A stretch of DNA of 5,076 nt. Source: Candidatus Bathyarchaeota archaeon CG07_land_8_20_14_0_80_47_9. GTDB lineage: Archaea; Thermoproteota; Bathyarchaeia; Bathyarchaeales; Bathycorpusculaceae. A program made the translations under genes and the position numbers. Position 1 is the first letter of the stretch; each line of letters begins with the position of its first letter. Of this stretch, positions 1 to 4,632 are shown in pieces. Location: contig PEWI01000082.1 in NCBI GenBank assembly GCA_002779555.1, positions 1 through 5,076 on the forward strand. The letters run 5' to 3'. The notes under the pieces are model-generated. The model saw nothing but the letters and a program-made list of their open reading frames with translations. It was not told the origin of the DNA and did no database searches.

Positions 1-174
1 GCTCGCGCGGCTGGTGCACTTGTATGGTGGCTACATGTGACTGATATCATTGTTAACATTATCCCCTTACAATTACCATCATCATGTACGAACGTAGAAT
101 ACAAAATATGATCTATACTCCAATCTTCTTTAGTCTAGCAATCTTCTTTCTCTTCTCTTTCCTTTCCCTTTTCG
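1..174. other. Left-edge stretch without a supported gene
   Basis: No frame here can be assigned. Two plus-strand frames run in from the left edge. One closes quickly with a peptide ending in LYGGYM before a TGA at about 39, and another stays open to about position 111 with a hydrophobic stretch (LVWWLHVTDIIVNI). On the minus strand an ATG at 57-59, preceded by an AGGGGAT ribosome-binding-like sequence, opens a frame that leaves the window after 19 codons. Any of these could be the end or start of a neighbouring gene, but each is too short to judge. Confidence 0.2.
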
Positions 175-249
175 TTAGAGGCTTAGGTCTCCCTTCAGCC
201 TCATAGCCCTCTTCTCTTTCTTTTCACCTTTCTTCTTCTTGCCCATCAT
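175..249 (-). CDS. Putative lysine-rich mini-protein, 24 aa
   Basis: A minus-strand ATG at 249 is preceded by a GGGGAGG ribosome-binding sequence about six bases upstream, one of the better such sites in the window. The frame encodes MMGKKKKGEKKEKR followed by a short tail ending in DLSL, so it is very basic and probably disordered. I do not recognise a family; tiny basic ribosomal or nucleic-acid-binding proteins are a possibility only by composition. After its TAA the same frame continues with another basic stretch ending in KIGV, so a longer ancestral frame broken by one stop is conceivable. It lies downstream of TFB on the same strand, separated by about 210 bases. The purine-rich composition of this strand would by itself produce Lys/Glu/Arg-rich frames, so coding status is uncertain. 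Confidence 0.25.
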   Translation of the reverse strand: MMGKKKKGEKKEKRAMRLKGDLSL

Positions 250-458
250 ATCGCCTCCCCATAATAATTGCGTGCGCTCTAAATTTTATTCCTCTCTTTT
301 GCCTTACGGCGTCTCTTCTTCTGTTTCGACTTTTGTGGTCTGTGTGGCACTTACTAGGAGGGTTACGTAGGCGGCTATCATGTTTCTCAGTTTTGGGAGG
401 AGGCTTTGACGAGGCTTTTAACAATAGAAGAGAATATCGAAGAAGAAAGCAAAGATGA

Positions 459-1430
459 TTAGTCCGCTAGCTTCAGCTGCCTTTTTAGGGTCTTATAGCG
501 GTTTCTCACCGTGACCTCAGTGACGCCTGCTGCTTCGGCGATGTCCTTCTGTGTCTTCTTCTCGCTGTTCTGCAAACAAGCAATATAAAGTGCTGCAGCA
601 GCCAACCCCATAGGGTCTTTTCCGGCAGTAGCTCGTTTATTTCTGGCTTCCCGAAGAATTTGTATAGCAATTCCCTGGGTCTTGCCCGAAATTCCTGTTC
701 TTTCAGCGATTTTTGAAACGTACGTGAGGGGGTCAGCGATGGGCATGTGCATGTCAAGTTCACGTATCAAAAGGCGGTAGCAACGGGCAACGTCCTTTTT
801 ATCGACTAGGCTTGCCTCTGCGATTTCATGAAGTGCTCTTGGGGTTCCACTTCCACGGCAAGCCGCATAAACCGCAGCAGCCGTTATGGCTGCGATAGAC
901 CTTCCGCGGACTAAGCTCTTATCTAAGGCTTTACGGTAAATGACCGCAGCCTTCTCTTTGATTGGCCGTGGAATGTAGACCTTGTCTGAGAGGCGGTCAA
1001 GCTCAGCCATTGCCTGGGCTAGGTTTCTGTCAACTGAAGAATGCGCCCTAGAACGGATCTGCCATTTCCTCAGACGCCACATCTGCAAACGCGTGGAAAG
1101 AGGAAGCTTTCTTCCGAAAGCGTCACGGTCAACCTGGCTTATGGCCGTTGACAAGCCCTTATCATGAACAGAATAAGATGTTGGCATCCCAACGCGGCTT
1201 CTTGAAGCTTTCTCTTCTTGGGTAAAGGCACGCCATTCTGGTCCTTTATCCATCATTTGCTCGTATAAGACGAGTCCGCAGTCGCCGCAAACAGCTTCAC
1301 CCGTATCATAATCATGGATAAGGTTTACACTAGCGCATTCCGGACACTTATCTCGCAACGTTTGCTGAGACCGTGCCACTTTCTTTCTTTTTTCCATCTT
1401 TTCTGTCTCTATCATGTGGAGTAGGGTCAT
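459..1430 (-). CDS. tfb: Transcription initiation factor B (TFB, TFIIB homologue)
   Basis: TFB binds the TBP-DNA complex and the BRE, recruits archaeal RNA polymerase and helps open the promoter. The architecture is complete. Numbered from the ATG at 1430 (323 aa), an N-terminal zinc ribbon has CPEC (29-32) and CGDC (48-51). The B-reader/linker follows with GPEWRAF (63-69), HDKGLST (89-95) and RLRKWQ (119-124). Two cyclin-like repeats span about 127-222 (with RGRSIAAI) and 231-317, ending in the conserved TEVTVRNRYK recognition-helix region. The frame is open to a TTG at 1499 (346 aa), but the ATG at 1430 is preferred: it has a GGAGGT site 8 bases upstream, and the result is close to the usual family length of about 300-320 aa. 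ATGs at 1415 and 1397 are alternatives. It is divergent from tfe. No zinc ligand is missing and there is no frameshift, so the gene looks intact and functional. Confidence 0.97.
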   Translation of the reverse strand: MTLLHMIETEKMEKRKKVARSQQTLRDKCPECASVNLIHDYDTGEAVCGDCGLVLYEQMMDKGPEWRAFTQEEKASRSRVGMPTSYSVHDKGLSTAISQVDRDAFGRKLPLSTRLQMWRLRKWQIRSRAHSSVDRNLAQAMAELDRLSDKVYIPRPIKEKAAVIYRKALDKSLVRGRSIAAITAAAVYAACRGSGTPRALHEIAEASLVDKKDVARCYRLLIRELDMHMPIADPLTYVSKIAERTGISGKTQGIAIQILREARNKRATAGKDPMGLAAAALYIACLQNSEKKTQKDIAEAAGVTEVTVRNRYKTLKRQLKLAD

Positions 1431-1438
1431 AACAGATA

Positions 1439-1444
1439 ACCTCC
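1439..1444 (-). promoter_or_regulatory. Ribosome binding site deciding the TFB start
   Basis: On the minus strand this reads GGAGGT, a near-perfect match to the archaeal 16S anti-Shine-Dalgarno sequence, with eight bases between it and the ATG at 1430. The longer reading from TTG 1499 and the ATG at 1463 lack such a site, so this motif argues for the 323-residue TFB. Confidence 0.65.
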
Positions 1445-1514
1445 ACAAAACGCAATTCTCCATATTAGGGATCAGAGTTTGAGCGATTTGACCATACAAT
1501 TACAACGTGTGCTG

Positions 1515-1520
1515 AATAAA
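1515..1520 (-). promoter_or_regulatory. Candidate TATA box of tfb
   Basis: The minus strand reads AAACGTTTATTCAG here, with the A/T core TTTATT at these positions. Archaeal TATA boxes lie about 26 bases upstream of the start of transcription, which would place it near 1491. That gives a leader of roughly 60 bases containing the GGAGGT site before the ATG at 1430. The assignment is by position and composition only; an A-rich stretch just upstream could serve as the BRE. Confidence 0.4.
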
Positions 1521-1723
1521 CGTTTCGGCATGATAATTTTTCAGTTAAGGTTTGATACCGTTAAACCTAGCGCGCGCTTGACCATTTGCCTAAGATTTTT
1601 GGCTTCAGCGCCTGCATTCTTATAGCTTTCTTAGGATGGAAAGGGTTAATCGCTTGAACGCTACTAAGTAAGGGAGCAAAAGAGCTTCGAAAAAAGGAGC
1701 TTGAAGAGTCAACATCCATTAGG

Positions 1724-2332
1724 GTGATATACGGGGAAGCAGAGGCTAGCGAATGGAAATTCGAGCGTGGTATTCCGGATATTTTCTTCTGGCGGAGCTC
1801 GTCTGCGCGTTGTCTAAGCGGAGGCGTTTCAAAACTGTTCCTTGTGGATGACGAGACGCTAAAGAAGGTCGCTGCGTTGTTCGGAGAGGATGCTGTTAGA
1901 GTAGTTGAGGTCCTCAAGGGGGTTGACGAGATTACAGATATTGAGATAGCGGATAAAACCCAAATACGCCTCAACCTGGTTCGCAAGGCACTCTACAGGT
2001 TCTATGACCACTCCATCGTGGCTCTCAGAAGGTCCCGCGACAAAGAAACAGGCTGGTTTATCTTCAACTGGAGACTCCAACCAGACCAACTGGAAGGCTT
2101 TATCCTGAACCAAAAGCGACGTGTTCTAGAAAAATTGGAAACGCGGCTTGAGTACGAGAAAAGCCATGAGTTCTACACCTGCCAAACGCCAGGCTGCAAG
2201 CGATTCCCTTTCGAAGAGGCGTTTGAGCTTCTCTTTAAATGTCCCGCCTGCAACAAACCAATGATGTACCTCAACAACGACCGGATCGTTGAGATCCTAA
2301 CCCGAAAGATTGAACATATAAAAGTTCCGTGA
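1724..2332 (+). CDS. tfe: Transcription factor E, alpha subunit (TFE/TFIIE-alpha homologue)
   Basis: TFE stimulates archaeal transcription initiation by helping melt the promoter and stabilising the open complex with RNA polymerase, TBP and TFB. Numbered from the GTG at 1724 (202 aa), residues about 44-125 form the winged helix. It includes the FGEDAVRVVEVL segment, LVRKALYRFYD and the family-typical DKETGWFIFNWRL. A helical linker follows, then a zinc ribbon with Cys153, Cys158, Cys173 and Cys176. The first pair is CQTPGC (C-x4-C), where many homologues have C-x2-C; the second is CPAC. The first 40 residues do not resemble the family and are Ser-rich. The true start is therefore probably the GTG at 1844 (about 162 aa) or a CTG at 1835, which has a GGAGG site ten bases upstream (1820-1824). 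Coordinates give the longest frame. It is divergent from tfb, and the next confident gene on this strand is 1.3 kb away, so it appears monocistronic. Confidence 0.93.
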   Translation: MIYGEAEASEWKFERGIPDIFFWRSSSARCLSGGVSKLFLVDDETLKKVAALFGEDAVRVVEVLKGVDEITDIEIADKTQIRLNLVRKALYRFYDHSIVALRRSRDKETGWFIFNWRLQPDQLEGFILNQKRRVLEKLETRLEYEKSHEFYTCQTPGCKRFPFEEAFELLFKCPACNKPMMYLNNDRIVEILTRKIEHIKVP

Positions 2333-2674
2333 GCGTTGAAATGTTAGAGAATTATTCCATCCGCGTATTTGCCAAACATTACTAAGCCATTCTATCTTAT
2401 GTTGCGCCTTCATCAAAGAACGTAGGAGCTGTTGATTACACGATTATGTTTGCGGCACTGTGCTTGACGAAAAAACAGCAAAATTCAGGATAAATTTTGA
2501 AAGCGAGACATACTACTTCTGCTAGGGAGTTGCAAGAAAAAATTCAAACGCCATCCTAAGGAGTTCGTTAAATAATTTTACGCCTCAAATCTGCGCTCGC
2601 ATTCTAAAAACACAGTTGTAGCAGTCAAACCTAACTATGCAACACAGAGACCGTCAGCGGCTTCACCAGAACAT

Positions 2675-2696
2675 CGCCTGCATTAATGTAAAGGCG
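2675..2696. repeat. Small hairpin with 5-bp GC-rich stem
   Basis: CGCCT at 2675-2679 pairs with AGGCG at 2692-2696 around a 12-base loop, and part of the loop (GCAT/ATGT) could extend the pairing with a small bulge. It lies about 55 bases upstream of a T-rich tract. It may be part of a transcribed RNA or a chance stem. Confidence 0.3.
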
Positions 2697-2751
2697 TCCT
2701 GAAAATGTGAGAAAAAAGGGAGAGTAACCTATCGTTGTTAGCTCTATTTAG

Positions 2752-2780
2752 TTTTCTTTTTACTTCCTTTTTTCTTCTTT
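2752..2780 (+). terminator. T-rich tract, candidate archaeal terminator
   Basis: The plus strand carries a run of nearly pure pyrimidine here, including T4, T5 and T6 stretches. Archaeal intrinsic termination needs mainly T-runs, so transcripts coming from tfe or from an unannotated RNA in 2600-2750 could end here. The distance from the tfe stop codon (about 420 bases) makes it a poor primary terminator for tfe. Confidence 0.35.
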
Positions 2781-2995
2781 CCGGCTAGACTTTTAGACAC
2801 AATTGCAACCTCAAATCTACTGTTATCAGCGACTTCTATATATATAATTTCGTATGCACTCGTTATCTTAACACATTATCCAAAATCTGCCCAAATATGG
2901 TTATTAACAATAAATTAACGATTTCTTGAAGAGAAAATGTTCTTTGGAATTTTTCGGATGCGAGGAGTCAACGTACAGCCAAAATGGGAATCGAA

Positions 2996-3235
2996 CTAGC
3001 GGCCCGACTTGACAATGTCGTCCAACATTCGAGGGAATTGCTTAGCGTGCTTGTCCTGTGAGACACTGGCTGAAAACGAGGTTAGGAGAGCTTTGAGGAG
3101 GCTTGTGGCTACAACTTGGTCACTCAATTGCTCATGAACGTATTTTGCCCCTATTTCTATACCGAAATGACAACATGTAAAGGATTTGATAATTATACAT
3201 GTAGAAATGCAATACATCTTATCGGGCCAAAACAC
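2996..3235 (-). CDS. Doubtful short ORF, possibly a remnant
   Basis: The frame opens at a GTG at 3235 and ends in TAG at 2996-2998, 79 codons. The first 25 residues look random and Cys/Ile-rich. The last 50 look like a soluble amphipathic helical segment, with VVATSLLKALLTSF and FPRMLDDIVKSGR. A TATA-like ATAATTAT lies inside the frame near 3193-3200, which would give a shorter product with no good ATG or GTG start. I do not recognise the family. It could be a small gene, the tail of a decayed one, or chance. Confidence 0.2.
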   Translation of the reverse strand: MFWPDKMYCISTCIIIKSFTCCHFGIEIGAKYVHEQLSDQVVATSLLKALLTSFSASVSQDKHAKQFPRMLDDIVKSGR

Positions 3236-3256
3236 CCACCTTGCAGACGGATGATC

Positions 3257-3418
3257 TTAACAGACAAAAAGGTAAGAAGAATTTATGAAAGAATGTCCCC
3301 ATTCTTCTTCAAATTCTTCCTCCTCAGTTTCTTCTGGTTCTTCCTCTTCAAATGTATATCTCACTAGTTTTCCTCTCCTTGTTTCGTTCCAGGGGCAGAC
3401 CAATAGAACACGGGACAC
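3257..3418 (-). CDS. Putative acidic small protein, 53 aa
   Basis: A minus-strand GTG at 3418, directly after an in-frame TAA, opens a 53-codon frame. The product begins MSRVLLVCPWNETRRGK, continues through LVRYTF into the acidic run EEEEPEETEEEEFEEEW, and ends at TAA 3257-3259. The sharp change from a basic to a strongly acidic segment resembles charged tails of nucleic-acid-associated proteins, but I cannot name a family. No clear ribosome binding site precedes the GTG. A second frame over part of the same DNA (minus, 3348-3473, ATG start, 41 aa) is also open, and at most one is likely real. The purine-rich strand inflates Glu content, and the tail overlaps a hairpin. Confidence 0.25.
   Translation of the reverse strand: MSRVLLVCPWNETRRGKLVRYTFEEEEPEETEEEEFEEEWGHSFINSSYLFVC
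3276..3319. repeat. Long imperfect hairpin, 20-base arms, 4-base loop
   Basis: Positions 3276-3295 and 3300-3319 are inverted copies: nine paired bases at the base of the stem, a four-base internal mismatch, then seven paired bases closing on the loop TCCC. On the plus strand the right arm leads into a pyrimidine-rich run (3301-3350). It could be a transcription terminator for either direction, or an RNA processing element. Confidence 0.55.
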
Positions 3419-3589
3419 TTATAACCAATTCGATAGAATCCCTCAATGTTTCTTTCCTGTTCAACGCATGCATAGATGGATCATCAGAACAGGTAGTTCT
3501 GACAAGCAATTCAGCCCGACACGATTCTGGTAGATGGTGCCACTAAGCAGAGGCGTGTGCATTCTAGCTATTAGAGAATGTTAGTGGTG

Positions 3590-3596
3590 TTTAAAA
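3590..3596 (+). promoter_or_regulatory. Candidate TATA box of the alba-OB operon
   Basis: TTTAAAA lies about 55 bases upstream of the alba start codon. Transcription would begin around 3618-3620, giving a leader of about 30 bases that contains the GAGGAAG ribosome-binding sequence. Position and composition fit an archaeal promoter. Confidence 0.5.
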
Positions 3597-3633
3597 GTGA
3601 GGTTCACCCATTATGTTCGTCAACACCTACAAC

Positions 3634-3640
3634 GAGGAAG
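3634..3640 (+). promoter_or_regulatory. Ribosome binding site supporting the TTG start of alba
   Basis: GAGGAAG ends seven bases before the TTG at 3648. An in-frame TAA lies at 3642-3644, so no start further upstream is possible, and the family alignment begins right after the TTG. Together these fix the start despite the rare codon. Confidence 0.6.
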
Positions 3641-3647
3641 TTAAATT

Positions 3648-3932
3648 TTGTCTAGAGAACCAAACGTTATATACGTGGGTAGAAAGCCCCCGATGAATTA
3701 CGTGTTGGGGATCCTAACAAGTTTCAGCGGGTCCAACGCCAAAGTTACTTTGAAGGCGAGAGGACAAGCAATAACTACTGCCGTCGACGCCGTCGAGATA
3801 ACCAGACACAGATCCATGAAAGACCTGAGCATAGGCAAAATCGCCATGGGAACCGAAGAGATGCCACTAAGAGAAGGCGAAAACAGAGCACGGATGGTTT
3901 CAACAATGGAAATCACTCTAATACTACAGTAG
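3648..3932 (+). CDS. albA: Alba, archaeal DNA/RNA-binding chromatin protein
   Basis: Alba (Sac10b family) is a small dimeric protein that coats double-stranded DNA and also binds RNA. The 94-residue length is typical. Visible hallmarks are NVIYVGRKPPMNYV (residues 6-19), the KARGQAI turn (36-42), AVDAVEITRHR (45-55), and the C-terminal strand with ENRARMVSTMEITLIL. The lysine pair that touches DNA in the Sulfolobus protein (Lys16/Lys17) appears here as Arg12-Lys13, so the position that is acetylated there is an arginine. In the Sulfolobus dimer-dimer contact region the RNRF-type phenylalanine is replaced by Ser56, which may alter cooperative filament formation; that last point is inference. 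The start is TTG with a GAGGAAG site. The stop is 12 bases from the next gene, so the two are probably cotranscribed. Confidence 0.96.
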   Translation: MSREPNVIYVGRKPPMNYVLGILTSFSGSNAKVTLKARGQAITTAVDAVEITRHRSMKDLSIGKIAMGTEEMPLREGENRARMVSTMEITLILQ

Positions 3933-3944
3933 GAAACAAGCAAA

Positions 3945-4607
3945 ATGCGAAACAAAGTATGGACTACGCGCGCCCGCGGTCGACCCCCTGGTAGGTTTCA
4001 TTCGTACGATGACATTCGGCTTCTCGAGTATCTCGTTAGAATTTCAGTGAAAAACGAAATCGATTCAGGCAAATTTTTTAGTTGCTTTCTTGATGCTTTT
4101 CAACATGTAGAAGCTACGTGCGGAGAACTATCGATTGAATGCCGTGTGAAGACACGGGATCACGCAATCTTTCTCATAACCAACACTCATAAAGTGGTTG
4201 CGCAATTTCCCATACCTGCGCATATTCTTGCAAAAACCAATCCACTCAAAGAGTTCACCTATAGGTCGTCGTTTATGAGGAACTCAGTCCAAGAGACTAA
4301 ATCAAACCACTATCAGATTAAAGACCTAAGGGTTGGAATGAAACGAATTAACATAAAGGCCCGCGCTCTCGAAGTACCTCAGCCAAGGGTGGTCGCAACC
4401 CGTTTTGGCTTCTACGCGAATCTGACAAACGTCCTTGTTACTGACGAAACTGGAACTATCCAATTGCCTTTATGGAACAAACAAACAGATGGAATTTCTG
4501 CGGGTGACCTCATTCAAGTTGAAAACGCGAATGTTGTCGTGTTTAGAGGTGTACGCCAGTTAAAGATTGGTAGAAGCGGAAAAGTGAGCGTTGTCAAAAA
4601 TAGTTAG
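3945..4607 (+). CDS. OB-fold nucleic-acid-binding protein with unassigned N-terminal domain
   Basis: Residues about 123-217 of this 220-residue protein form an OB fold of the archaeal SSB/RPA type. It starts at YQIKDLRVGMKRINIKARAL, and then come VLVTDETGTIQLPLWNKQ, a GDLIQVENANVVVFRGVRQL strand pair and a final IGRSGKVSVV. This closely follows the pattern of the single-OB crenarchaeal SSB (DETGxxxLxLWxK, ...IENAxxxxFxGxxQL), so binding single-stranded DNA or RNA is likely. The N-terminal half is not part of that family. It opens with a basic, AT-hook-like RARGRPPGRF (9-18), and residues 20-115 look like a compact alpha/beta domain I cannot name. The Gly/Arg-rich acidic tail of Sulfolobus SSB is absent. 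It begins 12 bases after alba, with only a weak AGGA upstream, and is probably translated from the alba transcript. A role in chromatin or repair alongside Alba is inference. Confidence 0.85.
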   Translation: MRNKVWTTRARGRPPGRFHSYDDIRLLEYLVRISVKNEIDSGKFFSCFLDAFQHVEATCGELSIECRVKTRDHAIFLITNTHKVVAQFPIPAHILAKTNPLKEFTYRSSFMRNSVQETKSNHYQIKDLRVGMKRINIKARALEVPQPRVVATRFGFYANLTNVLVTDETGTIQLPLWNKQTDGISAGDLIQVENANVVVFRGVRQLKIGRSGKVSVVKNS

Positions 4608-4632
4608 TGTGTACACATTTACGCATTTACGC
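4608..4632. repeat. Palindrome and tandem 8-mer just after the OB gene
   Basis: Directly after the stop codon lies the perfect 10-base palindrome TGTGTACACA (4608-4617). It runs into two exact tandem copies of ATTTACGC (4617-4624 and 4625-4632). It may be a protein-binding site or part of a 3' end signal; the palindrome has no unpaired loop, so an RNA hairpin is unlikely. Confidence 0.5.

Larger units (their letters stand above)
2333..3647. other. 1.3-kb gene-poor interval between tfe and alba
   Basis: No frame here is a recognisable protein, and stops are frequent on both strands between 2333 and 2990. I see a hairpin at 2675-2696, a T-rich tract at 2752-2780, a long imperfect hairpin at 3276-3319, and short minus-strand frames at 2996-3235, 3257-3418 and 3348-3473. 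The final 60 bases hold the alba promoter region. The interval could be decayed genes, non-coding RNA, or simply intergenic DNA of a genome with loose gene packing. Confidence 0.6.

Noticed and set aside
30..95. C/D box small RNA suggested by ATGATGA on the minus strand
   Set aside because: No D box (CTGA) follows at a suitable distance.
224..424. 66-codon basic minus-strand ORF
   Set aside because: Composition follows from the purine-rich strand, there is no family resemblance, and the mini-ORF in another frame has the better ribosome binding site.
506..763. 85-codon minus-strand ORF inside tfb
   Set aside because: Shadow frame of the well-supported TFB gene.
1580..1640. Minus-strand frame containing AEAKNLRQMVKRALG upstream of tfb
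   Set aside because: It looks helical but is only about 30 codons, has no upstream start, and cannot be linked to a family.
1567..2113. Minus-strand ORFs of 139 and 84 codons
   Set aside because: They overlap TFE antisense and have no recognisable features.
2460..2525. Frame with VLDEKTAKFRINFESE, resembling the first strand of Pcc1-like proteins
   Set aside because: It ends after 21 codons and nothing downstream in any frame continues the family; the likeness is too short.
2978..3072. Possible minus-strand tRNA with a TTCGATTCCC T-loop-like sequence and AGCC/GGCT ends
   Set aside because: The T stem does not pair, no D arm is present and the anticodon stem is broken; the 95-base span fits no tRNA class well.
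3116..3546. Plus-strand ORFs of 64-83 codons rich in Ser or Phe
   Set aside because: Their composition comes from the TTC-rich tract and hairpin; they overlap one another and show no protein-like pattern.
3698..3955. 85-codon minus-strand ORF
   Set aside because: Antisense shadow of alba.
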